NCBI RefSeq assembly: GCF_023707985.1
Contig: NZ_BRCF01000001.1
Span: forward strand, 369,967-433,966
Length of the DNA stretch: 64,000 bases
Reading direction: 5' to 3'
DNA from: Sporosarcina sp. NCCP-2716
GTDB taxonomy: Bacteria; Bacillota; Bacilli; Bacillales_A; Planococcaceae
Position numbers and translations under genes: made by a program. This document shows, in pieces, positions 26,219 to 38,062 of this stretch. Numbering within the stretch: the stretch's first letter is position 1; every line of letters begins with the position of its first letter. The notes below the pieces were generated by a model. The model was given only the letters and a program-made list of their open reading frames with translations. It was not told the DNA's origin and searched no databases.

Positions 26219-27874
26219 ATGAGCAAAATCAAATGCCAATGCGGGCATGAAAATCCATTCGGAACCGTCCTTTGTGAAAAGTGCGGACGTCCGCTTACAG
26301 AAGAGGCAAAAGACAGCAGCATGGTGGACATGCGCTATGAAGGTTCTGCACGTCGCTCGCAGACGTACAAGAAGTCGATAATCGACAAAATTTGGAATTT
26401 TTTCTCCAGTGTGAAAATAGGAGTCAGCATTATTATCGCGGTTCTGTCCACCTCGGCGTTAGGAACAATCTTGCCGCAAAAGTTCTATGTACCGGTGAAT
26501 GGCAACGATCCGAATGCGTATTTAGATTACTATGAGCGGCTTTATGGGACATTCGGTAAAATTTATTACCACCTTGGCCTGTATGATATGTACAACAGCT
26601 GGTGGTTCAAGATCCTGATCGGAATGCTCGGGACATCGATCATTATCGCGAGCCTTGACCGCGTCATCCCGCTTTACAAGTCATTGAAAAAGCAGCGGAC
26701 GAAGCGGCATCCGTCGTTCATGAAGCGCCAAAGGATCTACGGGGAAGAACCTGTCGTCAACCCTGACGAATCTCTCGTAAATGCCGAAAAAGCGCTGAAA
26801 GACATGCACTATAACGTCAAGACCGAAGACGGCGCAATTCTTGCGGAAAAAAACCGGTTCGGCCGCTGGGGTCCGTATGTCAACCATACCGGCCTCATCA
26901 TCTTCCTGCTGGGTGTCCTCATGCGCGGCCTGCCTGGATTCTATGTCGATGAAACAATGTGGATCCGGGAAGGCGAAACACGTGAAATACCCGGCGCACC
27001 GGGATACTTGCTGGAAAACGTAGCGTTCACCGTTGAAACCTATGACAAAGAGAGTGCAGATGCCGTCTTCGGCGAAGCCCTCGATAAGAACGGCGCCATC
27101 GTCAGCAACTTCCAATCTGACGTCAAATTGTACAAAGAAAAAGAGAACAGCCTACCAGGATCAGAAGATGTGGAATTCATTAAAGAGTATCCAATCGTCG
27201 TCAATAAGCCGCTGAAGTTTGACGGCTACAGTATCTTCCAGATGGACTACAAAACAGGTGAACTCAGTAAAATGAAGTTCGCTCTCCTGAACAAGGAGAC
27301 GCAGAAGTCTCTCGGCGAATTCACTGTCGATCTGAACGAACCGGCGAAGAAATATGATCTCGGCAGCGGATCTTCCATCCAGCTTATGGAGTATTATGCG
27401 GATTACGACGGCATCGTCGACGGGGAACCGGTCTCTAAATCACCGGTTCCGAACAATCCTGCGTTCATCTTCAATATGATCACGCCGGAACACCCGGAAG
27501 GCGAGAAAAGTTTCGTTGCGATCCAGCAGACATTGGAAGTGGAGCCGAATGACTATGAAGTGAAGTTCCAGTCCGTCGAGTCAAGGAATGCTTCCGGTCT
27601 GACGATCCGTAAGGACAAGACACTCTACATCCTGCTGCTCGGCGGCATCGTCTTCATGATCGGTGTCATTCAAGGGTCGTACTGGCAGCACCGCCGGATC
27701 TGGATCCAAAAAGGGGAAGGTTCGGAAATGATGGTTGCCGCACATACGAACAAAAACTGGTATTCGCTGAAGAAAGACATCGATAAAGTGAAAGAAACAG
27801 CTGCCCTTCCGGCGTATACTGACAAACAGGACAAAGATACAGCAGCTGATACGATGGAAGGAGAGACAGTTTAA
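26219..27874 (+). CDS. resB: Cytochrome c biogenesis protein ResB
   Basis: 551 residues. Begins with a zinc-ribbon-like [18 protein letters not shown], then spans at about 58-80, 130-150, 220-238, a large extracytoplasmic domain (about 240-470) and a final span near 475-490. With ResC it forms the System II haem-delivery and ligation complex. The last base of its TAA is the A of the resC ATG. Confidence 0.94.
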   Translation: MSKIKCQCGHENPFGTVLCEKCGRPLTEEAKDSSMVDMRYEGSARRSQTYKKSIIDKIWNFFSSVKIGVSIIIAVLSTSALGTILPQKFYVPVNGNDPNAYLDYYERLYGTFGKIYYHLGLYDMYNSWWFKILIGMLGTSIIIASLDRVIPLYKSLKKQRTKRHPSFMKRQRIYGEEPVVNPDESLVNAEKALKDMHYNVKTEDGAILAEKNRFGRWGPYVNHTGLIIFLLGVLMRGLPGFYVDETMWIREGETREIPGAPGYLLENVAFTVETYDKESADAVFGEALDKNGAIVSNFQSDVKLYKEKENSLPGSEDVEFIKEYPIVVNKPLKFDGYSIFQMDYKTGELSKMKFALLNKETQKSLGEFTVDLNEPAKKYDLGSGSSIQLMEYYADYDGIVDGEPVSKSPVPNNPAFIFNMITPEHPEGEKSFVAIQQTLEVEPNDYEVKFQSVESRNASGLTIRKDKTLYILLLGGIVFMIGVIQGSYWQHRRIWIQKGEGSEMMVAAHTNKNWYSLKKDIDKVKETAALPAYTDKQDKDTAADTMEGETV

Positions 27875-29058
27875 TGGATTATGCATCACTGAGCGCCAAT
27901 TTACTATTTGTCTCATTTATCGCATACCTTGCAGGGACCTTCTTCTTCGGAGGGGCCGTCAAGAGTTCGAAAACTGAGAAATCCTACAAAGACAGCATGT
28001 GGGGGAAGATCGGGATTGTCATTACGATCATCGGCTTCGTCTCTCAGCTGGGCTACTTCATCACCCGGTGGATGGCTTCCGGCCATGCGCCGGTCAGTAA
28101 CATGTTCGAATTCACGACAGCATTCAGTATGATGCTTGTCGGCGCGTTCATCCTGATTTTCTTCATCTACAAAACACCTTCGCTCGGGCTGTTCGCACTG
28201 CCGATCGCAATTGTGATCATTGCGTATGCGAGTATGTTCCCACGGGAGATCACACCGCTGATCCCCGCGCTGAAGAGCTATTGGCTCACTGTCCACGTCA
28301 TCACGGCGGCTATCGGTGAATCGATCCTCGCTATCAGTGCGGTCGCCGGACTGATCTTCCTTGCAAAAAACATCGACCTGACGAAGAAATCGAAAGAACG
28401 TTTCTGGCTGGAAGCTGTCATGTTCACGATCGTTCTCGTCCTCGGATTCGTCGTCTCCTCCACAGCGTTCTCGCTGTCAGGGTACGAGGCCGACTTCAAC
28501 TACATCGATAAGAACGAACAGCCGGCTAAGATCACGTATAATTATCCGCCGCTGTTCGGGATGCATGACTACGAACAAGTGACAACCGATACGATGAAAC
28601 CTTGGTTTGAAATGCCGTCCATCGTGAATGCGAAAACGCTGACCACGTTCGTCTGGTCGGTGGCGTCCGGCATCGTGCTCTATCTATTGCTCCGTCTGAT
28701 CTTCAGACGTCCGATCGCAGCCCTGCTTCAGCCGTTCGCGAAGAAGGCGAACTCGCAGCTGATGGATGAGATCGGCTACCGTTCCGTGCTGATCGGCTTC
28801 CCGGTCTTCACGCTCGGTGCGCTCATCTTCGCAATGATCTGGGCACAGGAAGCATGGTCGCGCTTCTGGGGCTGGGACCCGAAAGAGGTCTGGGCGCTCA
28901 TTACGTGGCTGTTCTATGCAGCCTTCCTCCACCTCCGCCTGTCGCAGGGCTGGGAAGGGAAGAAATCCGCGTGGCTTGCCGTCGCAGGGTTCGTCATCAT
29001 CATGTTCAACCTGATCGCCGTCAACCTGATCATCGCCGGCCTTCACTCTTACGCATAA
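27874..29058 (+). CDS. resC: Cytochrome c biogenesis protein ResC
   Basis: 394-residue polytopic membrane protein of the CcsA/CcmF family. The haem-binding tryptophan-rich motif [14 protein letters not shown] is at about residues 330-343, with flanking His residues for haem. Partner of ResB in cytochrome c maturation. Overlaps resB by one base; followed by a terminator that separates the structural genes from resDE. Confidence 0.94.
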   Translation: MDYASLSANLLFVSFIAYLAGTFFFGGAVKSSKTEKSYKDSMWGKIGIVITIIGFVSQLGYFITRWMASGHAPVSNMFEFTTAFSMMLVGAFILIFFIYKTPSLGLFALPIAIVIIAYASMFPREITPLIPALKSYWLTVHVITAAIGESILAISAVAGLIFLAKNIDLTKKSKERFWLEAVMFTIVLVLGFVVSSTAFSLSGYEADFNYIDKNEQPAKITYNYPPLFGMHDYEQVTTDTMKPWFEMPSIVNAKTLTTFVWSVASGIVLYLLLRLIFRRPIAALLQPFAKKANSQLMDEIGYRSVLIGFPVFTLGALIFAMIWAQEAWSRFWGWDPKEVWALITWLFYAAFLHLRLSQGWEGKKSAWLAVAGFVIIMFNLIAVNLIIAGLHSYA

Positions 29059-29065
29059 CCTCAAA

Positions 29066-29102
29066 AAGACTGCACAGCCTAACCCGCTGTGCGGTCTTTT
29101 TA
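29066..29102 (+). terminator. Terminator after resC
   Basis: GAC-GCACAGC / GCTGTGC-GTC hairpin flanked by AAAAA and TTTTT. Confidence 0.85.
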
Positions 29103-29212
29103 CGGTACGGCGCTGCAGCTGTCATCAGGCGGGCGGGACAGGGTATAGTAGTTTCTTTTTCGCTATAGGACAAGTACAATGAAAAGAGCAGGTTTGAAAG
29201 GGGCAATCGTCA

Positions 29213-29928
29213 ATGGATGAAAACGTCAAATTGCTCGTCGTAGACGACGAAGACCGGATACGCCGCCTTCTCACGATGTATCTATCCCGGGAAGGCTATG
29301 AAATGGAAGAAGCGCAAGATGGAAGAGAAGCATTGGAAAAAATAGAGGGAACCCAATATGACTGTATCCTGCTCGATGTCATGATGCCGGAAAAAGACGG
29401 CATGGAAGTGCTCCACGAATTGCGCGCCGCCGAAGATCAGACACCGATCATTCTGCTGACGGCCAAAGGGGAGGAATCCGACCGCGTCACCGGGTTTGAA
29501 ACAGGGGCCGATGATTATATCGTCAAACCGTTCAGTCCGCGGGAAGTCGTGCTGCGCGTGAAAGCGCTTCTGCGCCGGACGGGATCTGTCAACGGTGCGC
29601 AGGCAGCCGCCACATCGAAGGACCTGGTCGTCTTCCCGCAGCTTACGATTGACCACGATGCACACCGGGTCACTGCGGAAGGGAAAGAAGTGAGCCTCAC
29701 GCCGAAAGAATACGAGCTCCTCTATTTCCTGGCCAAAGCACCGGATAAGGTGTTCGACCGGGAGCAGCTGCTGAAGGAAGTGTGGCACTACGAATTCTTC
29801 GGCGACCTCCGGACCGTCGACACCCATGTCAAACGTCTCCGTGAAAAACTGAACCGCGTTTCGGAACGCGCCGCGAAGATGATCGTCACGGTATGGGGCG
29901 TCGGGTACAAATTCGAGGTACCTTCCGA

Positions 29929-29932
<4 letters not shown>
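29213..29932 (+). CDS. resD: Response regulator ResD
   Basis: 239-residue OmpR-type regulator. Receiver domain with acidic pocket (VVDDEDR), phospho-Asp in LLDVMMPEKDG, Thr in LLTAKG and Lys in DDYIVKPFS; C-terminal winged helix (DTHVKRLREKLN). Controls respiration and anaerobic genes with ResE. The neighbours resABC identify it among OmpR paralogues. Its stop overlaps the resE ATG. Confidence 0.94.
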
Positions 29933-31695
<1,763 letters not shown>

Positions 31696-31752
31696 AACTG
31701 TGTAACCTTTTGGCGCTGATGCCGTCAAATCGGGTGATCGAGGAGGATTGCT

Positions 31753-32289
31753 GTGGATGAATCCGTATTTCACCATCTCTATGAGACGTATCATCGGGAT
31801 GTATTCAACTTTCTGACATACTTGACGAAAGACCGGCAGCTTGCGGAAGATCTGTCCCATGAAGTCTATGTCAAAGCCATACCAGCCTACTCGTCGTTCG
31901 AACGCCGCAGCAGCGAAAAGACCTGGCTGTTCTCGATCGCCAAAAATGTCTCCATCGATCATTTCCGTAAAACTGCTGTCCGCGCCAGGCATGCCGACCA
32001 GTTTTTCGACTGGGATACGCGTGAAGTCGCTGCGTCCAGCAAAACGCCGGAGCAGGAAGCGATCGAGCAGGAAGAGATGCGGACGGTCATAGACTTGCTC
32101 GACGGCTGTACGCTCGACCAGCGGCTCGTTATCGTCATGCGATATGTGAACGACCTTTCCATTGCGGAGACCGCCGAAGCGCTCGGCTGGACCGCTGGTA
32201 AAGTCAAGACGGCGCAGCACCGGGCTCTGAAAAAACTGAGAACTGCTATTTCAACCGCTGAACCGGGAAAGGAGGCGCACCATGGGTGA
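31753..32289 (+). CDS. sigX: ECF sigma factor SigX
   Basis: 178 residues. Region 2 (YHRDVFNFLTYLTKDRQLAEDL, SSEKTWLFSIAKNVSIDHFRK) and region 4 (LSIAETAEALGWTAGKVKTAQHRALKKLR) of ECF sigma factors. Position after resE matches B. subtilis sigX, which governs cell-envelope charge and antimicrobial peptide resistance. GTG start after GAGGAGG. Its end overlaps the anti-sigma gene by eight bases. Confidence 0.9.
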   Translation: MDESVFHHLYETYHRDVFNFLTYLTKDRQLAEDLSHEVYVKAIPAYSSFERRSSEKTWLFSIAKNVSIDHFRKTAVRARHADQFFDWDTREVAASSKTPEQEAIEQEEMRTVIDLLDGCTLDQRLVIVMRYVNDLSIAETAEALGWTAGKVKTAQHRALKKLRTAISTAEPGKEAHHG

Positions 32290-33295
32290 GAAACATGAGG
32301 ATGAGCGGCTGGAAACCCTTCTGCGGTCGCTGCCGGATCAGCCGGACACGAGGACGCCGGATGAAGTGCTGAAACGTCTGCAGAGCGACAGCCGGCTCTC
32401 CGGGGAACCGTCTCTCGGGCAGGCCGGAATCCGGCAGCGGAAACGGCGGATGGTCCCGCTGCTGGCAGCCTCGGCAGCCCTTCTTGCTGGCGCCATTGTA
32501 ATCCCTTCCGTATTAGACGGCGAGAAAAGTACCGACCAGTCAGCGGAGCAGAGTACCGCGACTGTGGATCATGACAAAGAGGAATCGGAGGAAGCCGCCG
32601 GTCAGCCGCCTGCCGCAGAATCCCGGATTTTACTGAATGACTCGGCGGAAGCGGGACGGTATGCACTGTACAGCCTGGACGGCGGAAGTGTCCTGAATGG
32701 CCGCCTGCCGTCCGCGCAGTCGGCGGACATCCCGGTATCCGTCGTTTTCAACGCAGACCAGCTGCGTGCGAAAGGCCTTCCCGCCGATGCACCGGAACAG
32801 CAGCTGGCAGCTGCGTTTTCATCGGACCTGGCTCTGGAAGCGATGGGGCTGCCGGCATTCCGGCCTGTCGGATCTGCTGCGGCGTACAAAGGTGCAAGTG
32901 CGCCGTACTTTGTCTGCACCGGCCAGGACGGCCGTCAGTTCCTTGCGCCTTACACAGACCGGCAGGCAGAGACGTTCGTCGAAGCGGCCGAAATGATGAG
33001 GACCGCACCGGATGATGCGTTTACATCAGCCATCCCGGCAGGCGCCTCGTTCACTGTCAGGCAGGACGGCAGCACCGCCGTGCTCACATTCGACCCGGCA
33101 ATCCAGCTCGAGGGACTCGGACCGGACAGGGGCATGCAGCTTATCGACAGTCTCGCCCTGACCGCCCGCAGCTTCGGAGTTGGCCTCAGGCTCGAAGGGA
33201 TCAGTCCTGCTGACTGGAACGGTTTGGATTTCCGCAAGACGCTGCCGGAAGCGATCGGACCGAATCCGCAGCCGGCCATTTTGAAGAACGACTAG
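32282..33295 (+). CDS. rsiX: Anti-sigma factor RsiX-like
   Basis: 337 residues: cytoplasmic N-terminal part (about 1-55, charged, LETLLRSLP), one span (about 57-76) and a large outer domain rich in Ala/Gly, with a SigX-neighbour partner role inferred from position and layout. The outer region has segments SVVFNADQLRAKG and FSSDLALEAMGLPAFRPVG that I cannot assign to a catalytic family. It lacks an obvious zinc HxxxCxxC motif, as does B. subtilis RsiX. Translationally coupled to sigX. Confidence 0.8.
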   Translation: MGEKHEDERLETLLRSLPDQPDTRTPDEVLKRLQSDSRLSGEPSLGQAGIRQRKRRMVPLLAASAALLAGAIVIPSVLDGEKSTDQSAEQSTATVDHDKEESEEAAGQPPAAESRILLNDSAEAGRYALYSLDGGSVLNGRLPSAQSADIPVSVVFNADQLRAKGLPADAPEQQLAAAFSSDLALEAMGLPAFRPVGSAAAYKGASAPYFVCTGQDGRQFLAPYTDRQAETFVEAAEMMRTAPDDAFTSAIPAGASFTVRQDGSTAVLTFDPAIQLEGLGPDRGMQLIDSLALTARSFGVGLRLEGISPADWNGLDFRKTLPEAIGPNPQPAILKND

Positions 33296-33333
33296 TCTGT
33301 AAACACACAAGTTTACAGACTGGTCTTTTTTTT
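33294..33333 (+). terminator. Terminator after rsiX
   Basis: Perfect 11-base stem AGTCTGTAAAC / GTTTACAGACT with a six-base loop and eight Ts. Confidence 0.85.
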
Positions 33334-33340
33334 GTATACT
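33312..33340 (+). promoter_or_regulatory. Sigma-A promoter of ribU, inside the rsiX terminator
   Basis: TTTACA (33312-33317), 17 bases, TATACT (33335-33340). The -35 box lies within the 3' arm of the upstream terminator. Confidence 0.65.
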
Positions 33341-33363
33341 GGAGTTGTAACAAAATATTGATT

Positions 33364-33490
33364 CATCTTCGGGGCAGGGTGCAATTCCCGACCGGCGGAA
33401 ATGGGAGCCTATGCTTCCTAGCCCGCGAGCGTAACAGCTGATTCCGGTGAGATTCCGGAGCCGACAGTATAGTCTGGATGGGAGAAGGTG
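33364..33490 (+). ncRNA. FMN riboswitch (RFN element)
   Basis: Nearly complete RFN consensus: ATCTTCGGGGCAGGGTG, CCCGACCGGCGG, AGCCCGCGAGC, then GCCGACAGTATAGTCTGGATGGGAGAAGG; the ends pair (CATCTTC with GAAGGTG, one G-T). It senses FMN and controls the riboflavin transporter downstream. Confidence 0.95.
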
Positions 33491-33532
33491 AAGGCGAAGC
33501 CGTCTTTTTTGTCTGTTTGACAGCGGCTTATT

Positions 33533-33627
33533 TAAGCACGGGTGTCCGGTTTTCCGGATAGGACCGGTGCTTATGTAAACACGTCTTAAAACTCCCTTTA
33601 GCGAATGAGCTGGAGGGAGTTTTTTTC
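33533..33627 (+). terminator. Riboswitch leader: hairpin and terminator before ribU
   Basis: A stem TAAGCAC ... GTGCTTA encloses a TCCGGT/CCGGA stem (33533-33574). A terminator AAACTCCCT / AGGGAGTTT followed by seven Ts ends at about 33627. This is the likely off-state element of the FMN switch; no gene fits in 33296-33689. Confidence 0.75.
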
Positions 33628-33689
33628 GGCAGACAAAAGAACCGGCAGAACCTTTCCTCTTTGTGAAGTGAATCGCAAAAGGAGAGAGT

Positions 33690-34277
33690 ATGATGAACAG
33701 CAAGAAATTACGGGCGATGATCCTGGTCGCCATACTAGGGAGCATTTCGACGGTGCTCATGCAGTTCAATTTCCCGCTGCCGGCACTACCGGGATTCCTG
33801 AAGATCGATTTCAGTGAGATTCCGGCGGTGCTCGCCGTGATGACACTCGGACCGGTCGCAGGGATTGCAGTCGAACTGCTGAAGAACGTCCTCTACTGGT
33901 TCCTGCAGGGCAGTCCGACAGGTGTTCCTGTCGGTGAGATCGCGAACTTCGTGACGGGTGTGTTATTCATCCTTCCGATCTACGCCATCTTCAACAAGTT
34001 CCGTACTTCCCGCGGACTGGCAGCAGGTCTTGTTTCCGGGACGGTTTCCATGGCGATCGGCATGAGCATCCTCAATTATCTCGTCTTCCTGCCGGCGTAC
34101 ACATTCTTCTTGAATGCGCCTCCTGTGACGGGTGAAGGACTCTACACGATGATCGTGCTCGGGATCCTGCCATTCAACCTGATCAAGGGCGTGATCCTGA
34201 TGATCATCACGCTGCTGCTGTTCAAGAGCATGCAGAATTGGATCGGTCAGCAGCACAGGAAACTGACAGCACGCTGA
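33690..34277 (+). CDS. ribU: Riboflavin transporter RibU (ECF S component)
   Basis: 195 residues with five or six membrane spans. Substrate-binding protein of an energy-coupling-factor importer; needs the shared EcfAAT module, which is not in the window. Seen: N-terminal KLRAMILVAILGSISTVLM (binding site for EcfT has Ala/Gly small residues), FPLPALPGFLKIDFSEIPA, and GPVAGIAVELLKNVL. Formerly YpaA. FMN riboswitch upstream fixes the substrate class. ATG 33690 or 33693 are both possible. Confidence 0.92.
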   Translation: MMNSKKLRAMILVAILGSISTVLMQFNFPLPALPGFLKIDFSEIPAVLAVMTLGPVAGIAVELLKNVLYWFLQGSPTGVPVGEIANFVTGVLFILPIYAIFNKFRTSRGLAAGLVSGTVSMAIGMSILNYLVFLPAYTFFLNAPPVTGEGLYTMIVLGILPFNLIKGVILMIITLLLFKSMQNWIGQQHRKLTAR

Positions 34278-34290
34278 ATAGCACCAATAA

Positions 34291-34327
34291 AAAAACAGGC
34301 TGGCCCGCGTAAAGCGGCCGCCTGTTT

Positions 34328-34330
<3 letters not shown>
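34291..34330. terminator. Bidirectional terminator between ribU and fer
   Basis: AAAAACAGGC-GGCC / GGCC-GCCTGTTTTT hairpin. The T-run includes the fer stop codon on the other strand. Confidence 0.85.
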
Positions 34331-34627
<297 letters not shown>

Positions 34628-34692
34628 TCATTCATTCTAAAACGGTTTTCAGCAGTTTTCAACCTTTACACTCTAGAAAGTGGGGATTCGTC

Positions 34693-35742
34693 GTGAAGTT
34701 GAGTTCACTAATTCTCAAGATTGCAGAGAAAATGGACGGTCAGCGGTCGTTGAATGGCTGTCTTCACGTCCTGCGCGGCAAACGTTCCGGGCAGACCCTC
34801 CAAGATGCCGACACCTTTTCGGTAAAACCGTACTTCTCGCTATTGCCGAAGCTTTCAGAAGCCGCGTTTACGGAAGCTGCCGGAGCTCTCCGGTCGCGGG
34901 GCCTGCTTGCTGAAAAAGAGGGGCTCCTGGAGCTGACCGATGCGGGGCGCGAAGCGGCTGCCGCACTTCCGGAGTACCGGTTCGACGGCTGGAACTATAG
35001 GGGGCGGGAAGCCGTCTTCTTCCAGCGTCTGCAGTTGGTCGTGCAGACGTTCTCCCAGCTGAGGGACGGACAGAATTCCTTCCTGCCGATCACCAATGAT
35101 CGGACTGTCCAGCAGTTCGTCCGCCGCCTTATTCCTGTCAAAAAAGAGTCATGGCCGGAAACAGCCGGACAGCTTGCGGAGGAACTGATTGCCGCCATCC
35201 GGGCCTCAGGGATGTCCGACCTGCAGGCGGCTCTTTTCAGTCACCGTCTGACCGGTGCGGGTGCGACAGGATGGACATGGGAACAGCTCGAAGAAGCCGC
35301 CGGCGAGCCGAGGAACAGCCTGCAGCTCGAGTGGCTGGAAGCGCTCCACCGGCTGCTCGCCATCGCGGAAACACCGCAAGCCGAAAACGCCATGCCGCAC
35401 TTACATAAGCTTTCTGAGAGTATCCGCGTGGAGACGCCGCTGACCGGATCGGCAGCGGCCACGAAAAAATTATTCGACAAAGGCTATTCGCTGGAAGAGA
35501 TTTCCCGGGCCCGGCAGCTGAAGACGAGCACGATCGAAGACCATTTCACGGAAATGGCCGCGAACGTTCCCGGTTTCCCGATCGGTCTGTTCGTGACGGA
35601 AGATGATCAGCAGGCTGTCCGGCTCATGGTCAGCGATGGGGATGTGAAACGGCTCCGGCTGCTGAAGGAGGCGTTTCCGCACCTGTCCTACTTCCAGCTG
35701 AGACTTGTGCTCAGCACGATGAAAGGGGAACCTCCGGTATGA
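34693..35742 (+). CDS. ypbB: Helix-turn-helix domain protein YpbB
   Basis: 349 residues, the usual YpbB length. The C-terminal part carries a helicase-associated HTH (SLEEISRARQLKTSTIEDHFTEMA, about residues 262-285). The N-terminal half is of unknown fold. It precedes and overlaps the RecQ-type helicase gene (ATGA), so it may act with it; B. subtilis has the same ypbB-recS pair. GTG start seven bases after GGGG. Confidence 0.85.
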   Translation: MKLSSLILKIAEKMDGQRSLNGCLHVLRGKRSGQTLQDADTFSVKPYFSLLPKLSEAAFTEAAGALRSRGLLAEKEGLLELTDAGREAAAALPEYRFDGWNYRGREAVFFQRLQLVVQTFSQLRDGQNSFLPITNDRTVQQFVRRLIPVKKESWPETAGQLAEELIAAIRASGMSDLQAALFSHRLTGAGATGWTWEQLEEAAGEPRNSLQLEWLEALHRLLAIAETPQAENAMPHLHKLSESIRVETPLTGSAAATKKLFDKGYSLEEISRARQLKTSTIEDHFTEMAANVPGFPIGLFVTEDDQQAVRLMVSDGDVKRLRLLKEAFPHLSYFQLRLVLSTMKGEPPV

Positions 35743-37175
35743 GACTAGAGCAGGAATTGAAAAAGCGTTTCGGATTCGACAGTTTCCGCCCCGGTCAGGA
35801 AGACGTGGTCCGTTCCGTATTGGACGGCAAGGATACGCTTGCGATCCTTCCGACCGGGATGGGCAAATCATTGTGCTATCAGCTCCCGGGCGACCTGATG
35901 GACGGACTGGTCATCATCGTTTCCCCGCTCGTCTCCTTGATGGAGGACCAGGCGGCTTCGATCCGCCGCCGGGGGGAGAAACGGGTGGCCGCGGTGAATG
36001 CATTCATGCCGTCAGATGAGAGGCGACAGCTGTTTGCAGAGATCGGCACGGTCAAATTCCTTTTCATCTCCCCTGAAATGATGACCCGGCCGGACATGAC
36101 ACGCTTCCTGTCGTCACAGCACGTTGCCCTTCTTGTCGTCGATGAAGCACATTGCATTTCGCAGTGGGGATTCGACTTCCGTCCGGATTACCTGCGGCTC
36201 GGGGATTTCATCCGCAAAGCGGGGAACCCGGTGATCCTGGCGCTTACGGCAACCGCCGACGGGCGCGTGGAGAAGGACATCCTCGGGTATTTGGAGATGA
36301 GCGATGCGAACGTGTTCCGCCAGTCGCTGAACCGTCCGAATCTGTATTACGCTGTCCAAAGAGCGGCCGGTGAACAGGAAAAGAACCGCTGGATCACCGA
36401 ACGTCTGACGACGACTTCCGGTCCGGGCATCCTGTACGTGTCTTCCCGCAAGCGTGTGGAAGAACTGACGGCGCTGCTGCAGGGACACGGGATCCGGATC
36501 GCGTCCTACCACGCCGGCAAGGAGGCCGGGGACCGTCAGATGATCCAGCAGCAGTTCCTGTCAGGGGAGCTCGCCTGGATCTGCGCGACCAACGCATTCG
36601 GCATGGGCATCCACAAAGACGATATCCGGCAGGTCATCCACGACCAGATGCCGGCATCCGCGGCCGCTTACGTCCAGGAGGCGGGACGGGCAGGGCGCGA
36701 CGGGAAGCAGTCGAGCGCAGTTCTCCTGTACGTCCCGGATGATGAACAGAAAGTCAGGTTCATCGTCCAGCATGACCTGCCCGACGAGGCGCAGACCGCA
36801 CATTATCTGGCAATGAAAAAAAACGGGGAAGCTGCGGCATCTGCCGCGGAATTTGCCGGAATCTCCGAGACGGGCGCCCGGCTGATCGATTATTACGGCG
36901 AGCACGGCGGCGGTACGGCAGTGACGGAAATCTTCACGGGGCTGCGCTTCGACAAAGAGGAGAAGCTCCGGCAGATGATCGGCTATGCCGCCGGGCAGAC
37001 ATGCCTGCGCAGCAAGCTGCTGCATTATTTCGGCGAGGAGCCGGCCCGGGAGCAGATCCCCTGCTGCTCGGTGTGCGGGGACATGGCTGAGACATGGCTC
37101 GAAAGCGCATTGCCTGCCCCCGGGGAAAGGGCCTTCCTCCCCTATGAAGAACGGATCCGTCTGCTGCTTTGCTGA
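35739..37175 (+). CDS. recS: RecQ-family ATP-dependent DNA helicase (RecS)
   Basis: 478-residue short RecQ without HRDC domain. Seen: FGFDSFRPGQEDVV, Walker A LPTGMGKSLCYQLP, Walker B DEAHCISQWGFDFRPDY, TATAD, motif VI QEAGRAGRDG and a zinc-binding Cys set in the C-terminal part (TCLRSK, then CCSVCG). Unwinds DNA 3' to 5' in recombination and repair. Overlaps ypbB by four bases. Named recS for synteny; recQ would also be used. Confidence 0.9.
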   Translation: MRLEQELKKRFGFDSFRPGQEDVVRSVLDGKDTLAILPTGMGKSLCYQLPGDLMDGLVIIVSPLVSLMEDQAASIRRRGEKRVAAVNAFMPSDERRQLFAEIGTVKFLFISPEMMTRPDMTRFLSSQHVALLVVDEAHCISQWGFDFRPDYLRLGDFIRKAGNPVILALTATADGRVEKDILGYLEMSDANVFRQSLNRPNLYYAVQRAAGEQEKNRWITERLTTTSGPGILYVSSRKRVEELTALLQGHGIRIASYHAGKEAGDRQMIQQQFLSGELAWICATNAFGMGIHKDDIRQVIHDQMPASAAAYVQEAGRAGRDGKQSSAVLLYVPDDEQKVRFIVQHDLPDEAQTAHYLAMKKNGEAAASAAEFAGISETGARLIDYYGEHGGGTAVTEIFTGLRFDKEEKLRQMIGYAAGQTCLRSKLLHYFGEEPAREQIPCCSVCGDMAETWLESALPAPGERAFLPYEERIRLLLC

Positions 37176-37189
37176 GGACTTGATTGGCG

Positions 37190-37218
37190 TTTACTTTTGC
37201 GACAAAATTCGTCATAAT
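37190..37218 (+). promoter_or_regulatory. Candidate sigma-A promoter of the LysM gene
   Basis: TTTACT (37190-37195), 17 bases, CATAAT (37213-37218). Confidence 0.45.
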
Positions 37219-37253
37219 GAAGAGACAGCAATAGGGGATAGGAGAATGCCGCT

Positions 37254-38000
37254 ATGACAAAAAGTGACGTTAACTCAGATTTCGAGAACAATAGACAAGC
37301 GATCGAGATAGAAGAGGAGACGCCGGAAGAACTGCCTTCCCGTGTTCAGCTCCGCCAGAATAAGAAAAATCCGCAGCGCAAGAAGAAGGGGAGCCGGAAA
37401 GGCCTGACCCTTATCAACGTGATCCTTGTGCTCTTCACTCTCATACCAATTGGAATATTTGTGTATGTCCTCTCGGATTTGTATAATCCTAAACAGGGGA
37501 ATACTGCTACAGTCGACAAGGCCGGGGTGACGTTCGAGGTGGGCGATAACGATCCCGGCAAAGGGACAGGTGCTGCCGCCGGTGATGATGACGGGGATAA
37601 GGACGATCAGGGAGATCAGAGCCCTTCAGCAGACGGCGGTGCGTCGGCAGCTGAGCCCGGCTCGGCAACTGTGAAACCAGACCCGAAACCGGAGGCCAAG
37701 CCTGACCCGAAACCGGAAGTGAAACCAGACCCGAAACCGGAAGTGAAACCAGATCCGAAACCAGATCCGAAACCGGAAGCGAAGCCGAATCCGAAACCTG
37801 ATCCAAAACCGCAGCCGAAGCCGGAAACGAAACCGGATCCGGCTCCTGCCGGCAAAACTCACGTTGTCGGACCTAGTGAGACTTTGTACCGGATCTCCGT
37901 GAACTACTACGGTTCCGGCAATTATGTCGACAAGATCAAAGCAGCGAACGGGCTGTCCTCCAACTCGATCAGCGTCGGACAGAAACTGATCATCCCGTAA
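37254..38000 (+). CDS. ypbE: LysM-domain membrane protein YpbE
   Basis: 248 residues: acidic/basic cytoplasmic N terminus, one span (about 56-77, [20 protein letters not shown]), a long Lys-Pro-Asp/Glu repeat linker (KPDPKPE units, about 140-200) and a C-terminal LysM domain ([18 protein letters not shown] ... VGQKLIIP, about 203-248) that binds peptidoglycan. The role in B. subtilis is unknown. GGAG site nine bases before ATG. The repeat DNA is internally repetitive and could vary in copy number between strains. Confidence 0.88.
   Translation: MTKSDVNSDFENNRQAIEIEEETPEELPSRVQLRQNKKNPQRKKKGSRKGLTLINVILVLFTLIPIGIFVYVLSDLYNPKQGNTATVDKAGVTFEVGDNDPGKGTGAAAGDDDGDKDDQGDQSPSADGGASAAEPGSATVKPDPKPEAKPDPKPEVKPDPKPEVKPDPKPDPKPEAKPNPKPDPKPQPKPETKPDPAPAGKTHVVGPSETLYRISVNYYGSGNYVDKIKAANGLSSNSISVGQKLIIP
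37681..37845 (+). repeat. Coding tandem repeat in ypbE linker
   Basis: Imperfect 12-24-base units encoding KPDPKPE/KPNPKP repeats; A/C-G rich with a strand bias. It extends the cell-wall linker. Confidence 0.85.
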
Positions 38001-38013
38001 TTAAAAAATCTGG

Positions 38014-38045
38014 AAAAGGCAAAGTCGGGATGCTTTGCCTTTTTC
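38014..38045 (+). terminator. Terminator after ypbE
   Basis: AAAAGGCAAAG / CTTTGCCTTTTT perfect hairpin with T-run. Confidence 0.85.
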
Positions 38046-38062
38046 ATATGGCAGGTGAATCG

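Noticed and set aside
37616..37862. Minus-strand Gly-Phe-Ser (GFGSGF) and Arg-Phe repeat proteins
   Set aside because: They only mirror the KPDPKPE repeat of the LysM gene; no start site or context.
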